Shown: positions 10,666-23,655 of the stretch, in pieces | Layout: each line of letters starts with the position of its first letter | Numbering within the stretch: the first letter of the stretch is position 1 | DNA from: Reticulitermes speratus | Taxonomy: Eukaryota; Arthropoda; Insecta; Blattodea; Rhinotermitidae | Length of the DNA stretch: 64,000 nt | Direction: 5' to 3' | NCBI GenBank assembly: GCA_021186555.1 | Contig: JAJKFL010000005.1 | Span: 55,265,635 to 55,329,634, forward strand | Notes under the pieces: generated by a model | Seen by the model: the letters and a program-made list of their open reading frames with translations, nothing else | The model's database searches: none | Told to the model about the DNA's origin: nothing | Made by a program: the position numbers and the translations under genes

Positions 10666-12730
10666 TTAACAATTTGAAGCCCAGTGGTTACTATATGTAC
10701 CACCAGGTTTAACATTCACTTATTCTACGTTCTGCCCACACAGTGTATTTATGTGTTTTGTTGTGGATCTCAGAACAAACAGCGATTATTTCACTGTACA
10801 ACATTAACTGACTGGTTTGTATAACTGAGACGGAGTGTGTTTACTGCGCGGTACGGACTGTATTTATGTGTTTTGTGTGGATCTCAGAACAAACAGCGAT
10901 TATTTCACTGTACAACATTAACTGACTGGTTTGTATAACTGAGACGGAGTGTGTTTACTGCGCGGTACGGACTGTATTTATGTGTTTTGTGTGGATCTCA
11001 GAACAAACAGCGATTATTTCACTGTACAACATTAACTGACTGGTTTGTATAACTGAGACGGAGTGTGTTTACTGCTCGGTACGGACTGTATTTATGTGTT
11101 TTGTGTGGATCTCAGAACAAACAGCGATTATTTCACTGTACAACATTAACTGACTGGTTTGTATAACTGAGACGGAGTGTGTTTACTGCGCGGTACGGAC
11201 TGTATTTATGTGTTTTGTGTGGATCTCAGAACAAACAGCGATTATTTCACTGTACAACATTAACTGACTGGTTTGTATAACTGAGACGGAGTGTGTTTAC
11301 TGCGCGGTACGGACTGTATTTATGTGTTTTGTGTGGATCTCAGAACAAACAGCGATTATTTCACTGTACAACATTAACTGACTGGTTTGTATAACTGAGA
11401 CGGAGTGTGTTTACTGCGCGGTACGGACTGTATTTATGTGTTTTGTGTGGATCTCAGAACAAACAGCGATTATTTCACTGTACTACATTAACTGACTGGT
11501 TTGTATAACTGAGACGGAGTGTGTTTACTGCGCGGTACGGACTGTATTTATGTGTTTTGTGTGGATCTCAGAACAAACAGCGATTATTTCACTGTACAAC
11601 ATTAACTGACTGGTTTGTATAACTGAGACGGAGTGTGTTTACTGCGCGGTACGAACTGTATTTATGTGTTTTGTGTGGATCTCAGAACAAACAGCGATTA
11701 TTTCACTGTACAGCATTAACTGACTGGTTTGTGTAACTGAGACGGAGTGTGTTTACTGCGCGGTACGGACTGTATTTATGTGTTTTGTGTGGATCTCAGA
11801 ACAAACAGCGATTATTTCACTGTACAGCATTAACTGACTGGTTTGTATAACTGAGACGGAGTGTGTTTACTGCGCGGTACGGACTGTATTTATGTGTTTT
11901 GTGTGGATCTCAGAACAAACAGCGATTATTTCACTGTACAGCATTAACTGACTGGTTTGTGTAACTGAGACGGAGTGTGTTTACTGCGCGGTACGGACTG
12001 TATTTATGTGTTTTGTGTGGATCTCAGAACAAACAGCGATTATTTCACTGTACAGCATTAACTGACTGGTTTGTGTAACTGAGACGGAGTGTGTTTACTG
12101 CGCGGTACGGACTGTATTTATGTGTTTTGTGTGGATCTCAGAACAAACAGCGATTATTTCACTGTACTACATTAACTGACTGGTTTGTATAACTGAGACG
12201 GAGTGTGTTTACTGCGCGGTACGGACTGTATTTATGTGTTTTGTGTGGATCTCAGAACAAACAGCGATTATTTCACTGTACAGCATTAACTGACTGGTTT
12301 GTATAACTGAGACGGAGTGTGTTTACTGCGCGGTACGGACTGTATTTATGTGTTTTGTGTGGATCTCAGAACAAACAGCGATTATTTCACTGTACAACAT
12401 TAACTGACTGGTTTGTATAACTGAGACGGAGTGTGTTTACTGCGCGGTACGGACTGTATTTATGTGTTTTGTGTGGATCTCAGAACAAACAGCGATTATT
12501 TCACTGTACAACATTAACTGACTGGTTTGTATAACTGAGACGGAGTGTGTTTACTGCGCGGTACGGACTGTATTTATGTGTTTTGTGTGGATCTCAGAAC
12601 AAACAGCGATTATTTCACTGTACAGCATTAACTGACTGGTTTGTGTAACTGAGACGGAGTGTGTTTACTGCGCGGTAAAAGCTGAATATTTATGTGTAAT
12701 TCAGGTCAAACTTACTTTTTAAAGGTTCAA
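10666..12730 (-). mobile_element. piggyBac-like element with 114-bp array (copy 3)
   Basis: Minus-strand orientation, about 17 units. TTAACAATTTGAAGCCC at 10666 marks one end. CTTTTTAAAGGTTCAA near 12714-12730 is the eroded other end. Point variants (GTACAAC/GTACAGC/GTACTAC, TATAAC/TGTAAC) group among neighbouring units, suggesting local homogenisation. Confidence 0.8.
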
Positions 12731-13817
12731 CAAGTGTTCTGCAGTTGCAGTAAAGTGTCTCGTGGTGCCCAGTTGAGAGTTAACCGACTATACCGATGTA
12801 TGTGGCTGTGTATTTGGGTCGTTGCGGTCATTTTGGAATGACGTTTCTGAGAACTAGTCCGACTGAGCTCTCGACACCGCTAGTGCGATAGGCAACAACG
12901 ACGTAAGTTTTACCCCGTTTTTACGACAGGCCGATCCGACACGGCACGAGAGAACTGAGCTGCAGTGTCTGCTGTCCTTACACCGCGGTGTGTCAGGCGA
13001 TGTCCATGAAACTACTCTCGGAGTGCTTGGCCCTGACAATAACTGCGTTACGATCCTTCGAAACGTCTGCAACTAGTTACTTATTGATACAAGGTAACAT
13101 TGCACAAGATTTGGATCTTAAAATCTGTAAGATGTTATAGCGACACTAATTCTCTATCGATATAAATTCAACGTATCGATATATCGTATAATTTATTGGT
13201 AAACAGTCGTATTTTGCGAAAGCAATCAAGATCCGGGGAAAATCTGTAGTTACACAGAAAGGATAATATTAAAGTGATTGTTAAATAAGTACGATGTTAA
13301 GTTGTGAAGTACAATTGCCTGATTCAGTGTACAGTCCGGTATTCTGAACACGGCATTGAGTTTTCGTGTTTTATTTAAGGCCGATAATTTATTCAACACC
13401 TGAACCACTGCAAGCTTCTCTACTCCATGAAGTCAGACGTTTAAAATTGGTGAGGAAGATTCAATTTCATGGTCTCATTACTATAAAAAAAGGCACTTAA
13501 TTTTCATTCAAAAACCTCCAAAATCACCAGGCAAGCCACATCAACCTTCAGTAACACGTGTTTTAACGGCACAACTGCACAACTGAAACAAAAAACCGCA
13601 GTTTGCAGTCACATTTGACGTCAGTGCAGTTTGTATAACTCTAAGCAAACGACTTCTCTCTGGGTGACATTTCGTTATCAATCGAATATCTGCATATATA
13701 TCGATATATCTCGATTTCACTTCCTTGTGCGCTGAGGATTGAAAAATACTATTTAAAAATCAAAATTTTGTGATCTTAATGACTAAGTTATTTTCTAAAT
13801 TGATCTCCCCATTTGGC
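12731..13817. other. No recognised gene; degraded hammerhead-like trace near 13030-13072
   Basis: The 13030-13072 stretch (CCCTGACAATAACTG...CTTCGAAACGTCTGC) resembles the family with mutated core boxes. An ATCGATATA-rich region lies near 13150-13200. Confidence 0.35.
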
Positions 13818-14020
13818 CGATTTCAGTGGCCGCGCGGTCTAACGCGTATGTCTGTGGCCACTTGCTTGCTGGGATTGCGGGTTCGAATTCCACCGGGGAC
13901 ATGGATGTCTGTCTCTTGTGAGTGTTGTGTTGTCAGGTAGAGGTCTCTGCGTCGGGCTGATCCCTCGTCCAGAGGAGTCCTACCGAGTGCGATCATGTGT
14001 AACAATAACACCTACACCTA
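13818..14020 (+). mobile_element. tRNA-derived SINE (type D), short
   Basis: Head with GTGGCCGCGCGGTCTAACGC (A-box region) and GCGGGTTCGAATTCC (B-box), a body of about 110 bp, and a CACCTACACCTACA repeat tail. A 62-codon minus-strand frame crosses it and is not a gene. Confidence 0.7.
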
Positions 14021-14311
14021 CAATGTGTAGGTAGGAGAAGTCAGACTAAGAATGAAGAAATGAAGATGTGTCCGTTTGGTGATTTAAGTAACTGTAACTG
14101 CTAGCATCTTGCAACAAACATCCTACGTTACGTAAAGACATGCGTCTGTAGTTCATTGTAAGTCGTCTGGGCAAGGCGCCGTCTCAGAAGCAGCAGAATG
14201 GGGATTGGATGAAGGGGAACTGATAAAGAGGGATGGTTGACAAGGGGTGGGCGGGGTTAGGCTAATGGCCGCTCACTATAAGAAACTACAATATTATGGA
14301 ACGTCACAGGG

Positions 14312-16981
14312 GGCTTCCGATTATAACAGATCGTTTGGACGTTCAGTAAGTAGGCTTCCGATTATAACAGATCGTTTGGACGTTCAGTAAGTAGGCTTCC
14401 GATTACAACAGATCGTTTGGACGTTCAGTAAGTAGGCTTCCGATTATAACAGATCGTTTGGACGTTCAGTAAGTAGGCTTCCGATTATAACAGATCGTTT
14501 GGACGTTCAGTAAGTAGGCTTCCGATTATAACAGATCGTTTGGACGTTCAGTAAGTAGGCTTCCGATTATAACAGATCGTTTGGACGTTCAGTAAGTAGG
14601 CTTCCTATTATAACAGATCGTTTGGACGTTCAGTAAGTAGGCTTCCGATTACAACAGATCGATTGGACGTTCAGTAAGTAGGCTTCCGATTACAACAGAT
14701 CGTTTGGACGTTCAGTAAGTAGGCTTCCGATTACAACAGATCGATTGGACGTTCAGTAAGTAGGCTTCCGATTACAACAGATCGATTGAACGTTCAGTAA
14801 GTAGGCTTCCGATTACAACAGATCGATTGGACGTTCAGTAAGTAGGCTTCCGATTACAACAGATCGTTTGGACGTTCAGTAAGTAGGCTTCCGATTACAA
14901 CAGATCGATTGGACGTTCAGTAAGTAGGCTTCCGATTACAACAGATCGATTGGACGTTCAGTAAGTAGGCTTCCGATTAAAACAGATCGTTTGGACGTTC
15001 AGTAAGTAGGCTTCCGATTACAACAGATCGTTTGGACGTTCAGTAAGTAGGCTTCCGATTACAACAGATCGATTGGACGTTCAGTAAGTAGGCTTCCGAT
15101 TAAAACAGATCGTTTGGACGTTCAGTAAGTAGGCTTCCGATTACAACAGATCGATTGGACGTTCAGTAAGTAGGCTTCCGATTACAACAGATCGATTGGA
15201 CGTTCAGTAAGTAGGCTTCCGATTACAACAGATTGTTTGGACGTTCAGTAAGTAGGCTTCCGATTACAACAGATCGTTTGGACGTTCAGTAAGTAGGCTT
15301 CCGATTACAACAGATCGTTTGGACGTTCAGTAAATAGGCTTCCGATTACAACAGATCGTTTGGACGTTCAGTAAGTAGGCTTCCGACTACAACAGATCGA
15401 TTGGACGTTCAGTAAGTAGGCTTCCGATTACAACAGATCGTTTGGACGTTCAGTAAGTAGGCTTCCGATTAGAACAGATCGTTTGGACGTTCAGTAAGTA
15501 GGCTTCCGATTACAACAGATCGTTTGGACGTTCAGTAAGTAGGCTTCCGATTACAACAGATCGTTTGGACGTTCAGTAAGTAGGCTTCCGATTGCAACAG
15601 ATCGTTTGGACGTTCAGTAAGTAGGCTTCCGATTATAACAGATCGTTTGGACGTTCAGTAAGTAGGCTTCCGATTATAACAGATCGTTTGGACGTTCAGT
15701 AAGTAGGCTTCCGATTAAAACAGATCGTTTGGACGTTCAGTAAGTAGGCTTCCGATTACAACAGATCGTTTGGACGTTCAGTAAATAGGCTTCCGATTAC
15801 AACAGATCGATTGGACGTTCAGTAAGTAGGCTTCCGATTACAACAGATCGTTTGGACGTTCAGTAAGTAGGCTTCCGATTACAACAGATCGATTGGACGT
15901 TCAGTAAGTAGGCTTCCGATTACAACAGATCGTTTGGACGTTCAGTAAGTAGGCTTCCGATTACAACAGATCGATTGGACGTTCAGTAAGTAGGCTTCCG
16001 ATTACAACAGATCGTTTGGACGTTCAGTAAGTAGGCTTCCGATTACAACAGATCGTTTGGACGTTCAGTAAGTAGGCTTCCGATTACAACAGATCGTTTG
16101 GACGTTCAGTAAGTAGGCTTCCGATTAAAACAGATCGTTTGGACGTTCAGTAAGTAGGCTTCCGATTACAACAGATCGTTTGGACGTTCAGTAATTAGGC
16201 TTCCGATTACAACAGATCGTTTGGACGTTCAGTAAGTAGGCTTCCGATCACAACAGATCGTTTGGACGTTCAGTAAGTAGGCTTCCGATCACAACAGATC
16301 GTTTGGACGTTCAGTAAGTAGGCTTCCGATTACAACAGATCGTTTGGACGTTCAGTAAGTAGGCTTCCGATCACAACAGATCGTTTGGACGTTCAGTAAG
16401 TAGGCTTCCGATTACAACAGATCGTTTGGACGTTCAGTAAGTAGGCTTCCGATTACAACAGATCGTTTGGACGTTCAGTAAGTAGGCTTCCGATTACAAC
16501 AGATCGTTTGGACGTTCAGTAAGTAGGCTTCCGATTACAACAGATCGTTTGGACGTTCAGTAAGTAGGCTTCCGATTACAACAGATCGTTTGGACGTTCA
16601 GTAAGTAGGCTTCCGATTACAACAGATCGTTTGGACGTTCAGTAAGTAGGCTTCCGATTACAACAGATCGTTTGGACGTTCAGTAAGTAGGCTTCCGATT
16701 ACAACAGATCGTTTGGACGTTCAGTAAGTAGGCTTCCGATTACAACAGATCGATTGGACGTTCAGTAAGTAGGCTTCCGATTACAACAGATCGTTTGGAC
16801 GTTCAGTAAGTAGGCTTCCGATTACAACAGATCGTTTGGACGTTCAGTAAGTAGGCTTCCGATCACAACAGATCGTTTGGACGTTCAGTAAGTAGGCTTC
16901 CGATTACAACAGATCGTTTGGACGTTCAGTAAGTAGACTTCCGATCACAACAGATCGTTTGGACGTTCAGTAAGTAGGCTT
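14312..16981. repeat. 41-bp satellite, about 65 copies
   Basis: The unit starts GGCTTCCGATTACAACAGAT and continues CGTTTGGACGTTCAGTAAGTA. Length is constant throughout, with substitutions at a few sites (TATAAC/TACAAC/TAAAAC, TCGTTT/TCGATT, GATTAC/GATCAC). The TATAAC variant clusters at the left end and the GATCAC variant at the right end. Confidence 0.98.
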
Positions 16982-18261
16982 CATTGGGAATTAAATAAGA
17001 ATTCATTACAACGTTAAATGCAGCTCACGTGTTCCACTGAAACAAATTTATTTTTCAACACAATCCTCCATCACATCGGTGTATTTGCTCCATCCTGACA
17101 CGAGTTTAAGACTTCTGTTGCTGTAGAAATCGGGCTGGTGCACTGGCAACCACTCACGAACAGAAACTTCCATTTATTTATTATTGTGGAAATAGCCTAC
17201 GTCCAAACGATGGTGCGAAGAATTAAAATGCTAGTTCGATAAACAGAGAAGTTACAGGACAGACAGCTTAATGTAGTGGATAAGACGTAATATTGTCGTA
17301 AAGATGGTAAATTAAAGTGTTCTGATGCAAATATCAATTTAAGAAGCTTAAATAAATGCAGTAGTTTCCAAACTTTATACAATGGCGCCCCTCAGCTTAG
17401 TACAGACTTCACTGTGTGTGTGTGTGTGTGTTTTAAAGGTTTGAATTTTTATTATCTGTGAATCCTGTCTTATTAAATTTGACACCGTATAATGTGGTAG
17501 AAACTTATCATCGTTTCGAGCTAACATACTTCCTACATCTTCAGTGTTATACCGAATATACGTCATAACATTAAGAAACACAGTAGACTAATATTATAGT
17601 CACTGCTGTAAATCGGACCTCGCACGGTTATTCTGCAGGCTTGATACAACTTTCACTGTATTTTGAAATGATTAACTTCTGCGAGGATGCCTATAGACAT
17701 GATCTAAACAACAAAGGTTACTGTTGTAAGCGAAGGTCACAACGAGACTGTCGTAAAGGTTTTAACTAAATTGCAGTCATCTGCATGGAATAAAAACCGA
17801 CATAATGATGCCTATTCCATGACTGGAAATAATTATCAGGCATTATTTACGAAGTTAAACAAGGGAAGCGTTATGGAGAGATAACGTCCGCCCGTCTGTG
17901 ACGTAGCACCAGCTACAAAAAAGGTTTTCGGATTCTCATGAAATTCGGCACAGGATTTCTACACAAAATGTTGTCGGAAAAACAAATAGTTTCGCGGAAA
18001 TCGACTCAGTGACAGTCACAATTTTTGTTTTACACATTTCTTGGCGTATGTGCGTTACGCATAGGAGACATCCATGTAATTCCGTTGAGCATTTTTGAGT
18101 TTCGTTAAAAATCTTCGCAGGGAAATTTATGTTTTTTGTTATGGGAGTAAATAAAATTATATTTACGCGTGCGCCGTGAAACTGTTACGGCATTCTGAGA
18201 GCAAAACAACCTCGATACGGTCTGTGTACAAGGCTACGTCACGGAGCACAACATTCGCAAT
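16982..18261. other. No recognised gene; short (TG)n near 17412
   Basis: AT-rich sequence with a GTGTGTGTGTGTGTGTGTGT run. Small open frames lack domains. Confidence 0.45.
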
Positions 18262-18345
18262 ATACAGGGTATACACAAAAGAATGGTGCGGTTTCAATAG
18301 TGAAAACTATTGAAACCGCACCATTCTTTTGTGTATACCCTGTAT
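18262..18345. mobile_element. Perfect 40-bp-arm hairpin, mariner-like mini foldback element
   Basis: The two 40-nt arms (18262-18301 and 18306-18345) are exact reverse complements around a GAAA loop. The outer sequence is TACAGGGTATAC, and TA dinucleotides flank CAGGG...CCCTG symmetrically, consistent with a TA-targeting Tc1/mariner-type foldback. A miRNA-like precursor is an alternative. Confidence 0.75.
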
Positions 18346-18784
18346 TTATATATGTAGCAGCTATGATAACGTCACTGGTGTGGGAGGACCTTAAGGTCAG
18401 GCTCCAGTACTGTGAATCAAAGCTGTCACACAGATCATTTTGTGAAGCGTAACCTGTTCTTGTCTGAACAGCTGGTGAGATTGGCACAGAAGGTCCTCAT
18501 TTAAAACTCAATGAGAGGGACTTTAAGGAAATAATCCAGCTATGATCCAGCATCACATGATGCCTATACGAACGCGGAACCCGTTCACAGAATCCACAAA
18601 CCTTACAGCTTGACCGCTGCGTAGCGACCCATGACGCCGTCCCCTCTGCAGTTCTGCGCGTCGTAGAGCGACGTCAGTTGCTGTACAACGAATAAATCAG
18701 AACCCCGCTCTGCCGTGATCATTCGTGCTTTAAAATAAACTCCCTGTATTTTTATAGATAGACTGCGAAAATCACGCAAATCTC
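18346..18784. other. No recognised gene; isolated CCCTGTA end near 18740
   Basis: ACTCCCTGTATTTTTATAG near 18738-18757 resembles the outer end of the adjacent hairpin element and may be another transposon terminus. Nothing else was identified. Confidence 0.3.
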
Positions 18785-19020
18785 AGTAGGCGATGTACAG
18801 TTTCCGTTCCGGGATTCGAATCTGTGACCTACCTACTGTAGCAGGCGGGAATGTTACCCACAGCATCGAGGTACAGAGTGAACTGGTGTGGCGATTGAAC
18901 GCATCTTCAGAGGGCGTCATCATAACCGCGGCGAGAGATAAGTTCGGGCAGCACTTTATATGCAGACCGCTCGCCTGTGACGCCGATAACCACTGCACTA
19001 ACACAGACGACCTCAGAATC
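18785..19020 (-). mobile_element. Possible old SINE or SINE chimera
   Basis: On the minus strand AGTGCAGTGGTTATCGGCG resembles an A-box region and GATTCGAATCCCGG resembles a B-box, but they lie about 180 bp apart, too far for one tRNA head. Overlapping open frames on both strands have no domain. Confidence 0.3.
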
Positions 19021-19408
19021 TCGTAAACCGTATCCACAGTTCGCAAATATGGTCACATTAAAAGCACATTTCTTACAACTTCATCAAATTGGGGGACGTA
19101 GCTCGCTGTTGCACGCACGCAAGATGACAGGAGCCTGTGCCCGCTCTGTGGTTGTGTTTTGTTCGCTGCTTGTCATGGTGGCTTTGTGTTGTTATTTATT
19201 TTTATTTATACATATTTTTAACATTTCTTTTTTTTTTATTTCTTTCCCTTTCTGTCTCCATTTTTCTTGTTCTTTCTTTTGCAATCGGCTGCATCAGGAG
19301 CTACATCCAGCAGTTACCAAGTGCAGTAAAACAGCGCAGGCAGAACTTACCACAAAGCAGTCTAGCGACAATATGGTAACCTCGGACATCATCTCATGAA
19401 CTTTTTGC
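19021..19408. other. No supported gene
   Basis: A 140-codon open frame spans 18977-19399, rich in Phe/Leu/Ser from a T-rich tract (TTTTTTTTATTTC near 19228). It has no recognisable domain. Confidence 0.35.
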
Positions 19409-19687
19409 TAAAATCGAAAGGGAACACAATAATTTTACCTAAAATCGAAAGGGAACACAATAATTTTACCTAAAATCGAAAGGGAACACAATAATTTTAC
19501 CTAAAATCGAAAGGGAACACAATAATTTTACCTAAAATCGAAAGGGAACACAATAATTTTACCTAAAATCGAAAGGGAACACAATAATTTTACCTAAAAT
19601 CGAAAGGGAACACAATAATTTTACCTAAAATCGAAAGGGAACACAATAATTTTACCTAAAATCGAAAGGGAACACAATAATTTTACC
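19409..19687. repeat. 31-bp tandem repeat, nine identical copies
   Basis: The unit starts TAAAATCGAAAGGGAACAC and ends AATAATTTTACC. I see no difference among the nine copies. Confidence 0.98.
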
Positions 19688-19871
19688 AAGACTCTTGGCG
19701 CCGTTTAATGCAGGTATATCCCCACTACAGCTACGAATTTATAGCCTTTTTGTCGGTATTTTATATTGAAATAGGCCTATAGGCTTATCAGAACGCCTTT
19801 AGTAATTTTTCAAGGAATTAAGTAGTTTCGGAAATTTATATACACGTCAAACCGTATAATATATTGACCTT

Positions 19872-20135
19872 CATTAACTAACTAACTAACTAACTAACTA
19901 AAGCTGGTTCAATTATGCACTCAAACTCCTCGTAAGAGATTCCGTCTTGAAATGCTAACAGTTTCTGAGCCAGTCAAGGAATTCGCAGCATTTTATAAAA
20001 CCTGAAGGTTCATTACCGCATTCACAACAGCCCGCCATTTTTCTCCTATTCTGAGCCACAATAATCCAGTCCACGTCCCTTCAGTGTAATGTAATCATCT
20101 TCCCCGTACGTGCCACAGGACCGGCCCATCTAATC
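19872..20135 (-). mobile_element. Non-LTR retrotransposon 3' end, degraded
   Basis: AACTAACTAACTAACTAAC tail followed on the plus strand by the reversed 3' end (AACCTGAAGGTTCATTACCG, then AGCCCGCCA). It is more diverged than the copies at 7.9 and 63.2 kb. Confidence 0.7.
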
Positions 20136-20685
20136 CAGCTGCCGCACTCTGATAAGTCTATCTCACTTCTATCGCCCTTTTTTAAGTACAATGTGCATAT
20201 AGCTCAGTAGACACGTGTAACTTTCAGAGACCTGAAATTTTGATATTCTTTTTGAGCGCTGCGACGCACATAGCAGTAGGTGTCATGCGCCTCTCACCTC
20301 CCTAAAAACACAAACACGCACAAACACACACGCACGCACAAAAACGCGCTGCTGTCATTTTCGCTCATTTGTTCAAAGACGCGCCGAGTTCTGTAAGAGC
20401 ACGCAAGTGCCAGTATCAATGACTTTCTCGGGTTTCGACAACAGATGTCGCTCCGTCTACAGTTCAGACTTCGATAAATCTGGTATCTCGTGGTGTTGCT
20501 ACACTATGCAATGTCTAGAATGCTAACAAATGCCCTCTTTTAAAAACAGAAGCATCAGTCGTGTGTTTGAAATATTTTGAATGCGGTGAACTTAAAACTG
20601 TCACGTTGAACTGTGTGTATTTACTATATATGTAACGAAGCTGACAATTCCGACCGCCCATACCATATTGCCAATATCCACCATA
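20136..20685. other. No recognised gene
   Basis: Contains a CACAAACACGCACAAACACA-like patch near 20308-20345. No coding or RNA signals. Confidence 0.4.
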
Positions 20686-22130
20686 GCTACGCCATAGCAT
20701 ACAAATCGTATCACCTAGCATACACACTCATCTACCACCATAGAATAAGCAATCATACCAACTCATAGCATAAAATCTTACTATCGTACATATCAATCAA
20801 CCACCATAGCATACACAATCATACTACCATAACATACACAATCATACCATCATAGCAAACACAACCTTACTATCATACCATATGCAATCATACCACCATA
20901 GCACAATGCCATAGCATACACAATCGTATCACCATAGCATACACAATCATACCACCATTGAATAAGCAATCATACCATCATAGCATACAAATCTTACTTT
21001 CGTACCATATGCAATCATACCACCATAGCATACACAATCATACTACCATAACATACACAATCATACCGCCATAGCATAAGGAATCATACCATCATAGCGT
21101 CCACAATTTTACTACCATACCATACGCAATCATAACAGCCATAGCATACACAATCATACAACCATAGCATACACAATCATACCACCATAGCAACACAATC
21201 ATACCACCATAGGATAAGCAATCATACCATCATAGCATGCACACTACTCATACTCGTCAGCAATCAAGTCCACCAGTTCTCGCCACAACTAAGCCTACCT
21301 CCGTCGCTTAAAGAATATACATCAAACTTGTCGGAACATGTTTACTAAATTATTCACATATTTACAATCATACCTCCATAGCATACGAAATCATACCATC
21401 ATAACATACACAATCATACCATCATAGCATAACACAACTACTATCATACAATGCAATCATACCACCATAGCATAACGCAAGCATACATACCACCATAGCA
21501 TACACAATCATACCACCATAGATAAGCAATCATACCATCATAGCATACAAATCATTACACGTACCATATGCAATCATACCACCATAGCATACACAATCAT
21601 ACTACCATAACATACACAATCATACCGCCATAGCATAAGGAATCATACCATCATAGCGTCCACAATTTTACTATCATACCATACGCAATCATACAGCCAT
21701 AGCATACACAATCATACAACCATAGCATACATCAATCATAACCACATAGCAACAAATCATACCACCATAGGCATAAGCAATCATACCATCATAGCATGCA
21801 CACTCTTATCTATCATACCATACAGCAATCATACCACACATAGCATACACAATAATACACCATAGCATAAGAATCATACCATACATAGCGTCCACAATTT
21901 TACTATCATACCATACGCAATCATACCGTCATAGCATACACAATCATAACCACATAACATACAATCATAACATAAATTAACATTCATACCACCATAGATA
22001 AACATACATATGCATACGCATCATAATATCATACATAATCGATACCACCAGTAGTCATACACAGCATGCATACGCTCTAGCATACACAATCATACACCTA
22101 GCAACACAATCATTGACCACAGTATACAAA
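20686..22130. repeat. Degenerate CATAGCATACACAATCATACC minisatellite
   Basis: Units of roughly 16-23 bp built on ATACACAATCATACCACC and CATAGC, with many indels, interrupted by unrelated sequence at about 21245-21365. Blocks at 20940-21180 and 21490-21730 resemble each other over more than 200 bp, indicating a higher-order duplication. Confidence 0.9.
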
Positions 22131-22613
22131 ATAAATTGACATTTTTCTAAACTAAAATTGTAACACGTGCAGTTCTAGATCACTATAACACTTAAGTGTT
22201 ACGTCAAGTGAAACAAAGAGTCTGCATCAACGACACGTACTAGTCAAACTTGAATGGTTTGGGAGTGTATGTTAGTCAAAAAGCTTAATGCTCAGAGATT
22301 GCACACGAAACACACCTAGTCAAATACTCAGCTTGTACCAGCACTTTTCATCTCGCAAGCACAAAGTTCAATCAATCAAAAACACTCATCCGTCGCAACG
22401 ACAATCACAAAAACATCATTAATTATTTTCAAGAATCCATGGTTCGATGTGTTCTTGTACCTTCCTTTGATCCCACATTTATTGTTCGTGTCTTCAGCTT
22501 TTAGTGTATGCGTTTTGTAGGGCCGGGCGTGCGTCAAGCGTGGGATTAAACGTCGTAAACAGCAACCGAAGTTTGGGGAACACTAAGCTAAGCGGTGGGT
22601 AACAAATATTTAT
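22131..22613. other. No recognised feature
   Basis: Unique-looking, moderately AT-rich sequence between two repeat arrays. Confidence 0.4.
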
Positions 22614-23655
22614 TTAAACATTCGTTTCGTACCGCGCAGTAAACACACTCCGTCTCGGTTACAAAAACCAGTCAGTTAATGTTGTACAGTGAAATAATCG
22701 CTGTTTGTTCTGAGATCCACACAAAACACATAAATACAGTCCGTACCGCGCAGTAAACACACTCCGTCTCAGTTATACAAACCAGTCAGTTAATGTTGTA
22801 CAGTGAAATAATCGCTGTTTGTTCTGAGATCCACACAAAACACATAAATACAGTCCGTACCGCGCAGTAAACACACTCCGTCTCAGTTATACAAACCAGT
22901 CAGTTAATGTTGTAGAGTGAAATAATCGCTGTTTGTTCTGAGATCCACACAAAACACATAGATACAGTCCGTACCGCGCAGTAAACACACTCCGTCTCAG
23001 TTATACAAACCAGTCACTTAATGTTGTACAGTGAAATAATCGCTGTTTGTTCTGAGATCCACACAAAACACATAAATACAGTCCGTACCGCGCAGTAAAC
23101 ACACTCCGTCTCAGTTATACAAACCAGTCAGTTAATGTTGTACAGTGAAATAATCGCTGTTTGTTCTGAGATCCACACAAAACACATAAATACAGTCCGT
23201 ACCGCGCAGTAAACACACTCCGTCTCAGTTATACAAACCAGTCAGTTAATGTTGTACAGTGAAATAATCGCTGTTTGTTCTGAGATCCACACAAAACACA
23301 TAAATACAGTCCGTACCGCGCAGTAAACACACTCCGTCTCAGTTATACAAACCAGTCAGTTAATGTTGTACAGTGAAATAATCGCTGTTTGTTCTGAGAT
23401 CCACACAAAACACATAAATACAGTCCGTACCGCGCAGTAAACACACTCCGTCTCAGTTATACAAACCAGTCAGTTAATGTTGTACAGTGAAATAATCGCT
23501 GTTTGTTCTGAGATCCACACAAAACACATAAATACAGTCCGTACCGCGCAGTAAACACACTCCGTCTCAGTTATACAAACCAGTCAGTTAATGCTGTACA
23601 GTGAAATAATCGCTGTTTGTTCTGATATCCACACAAAACACACAAACACATTTCA
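22614..23655 (+). mobile_element. piggyBac-like element with 114-bp array (copy 4)
   Basis: About nine 114-bp units in + orientation. A possible TTAA at 22614 precedes the array. The right arm is lost after ACACAAACACATTTC, so this copy is truncated. Confidence 0.75.

Noticed and set aside
14312-16981. CRISPR array
   Set aside because: It is a simple head-to-tail repeat with no unique spacers, in a eukaryotic context.
18977-19399. 140-codon open frame with a hydrophobic middle
   Set aside because: The hydrophobic residues come from a T-rich tract. No domain, splice context or codon bias was seen.
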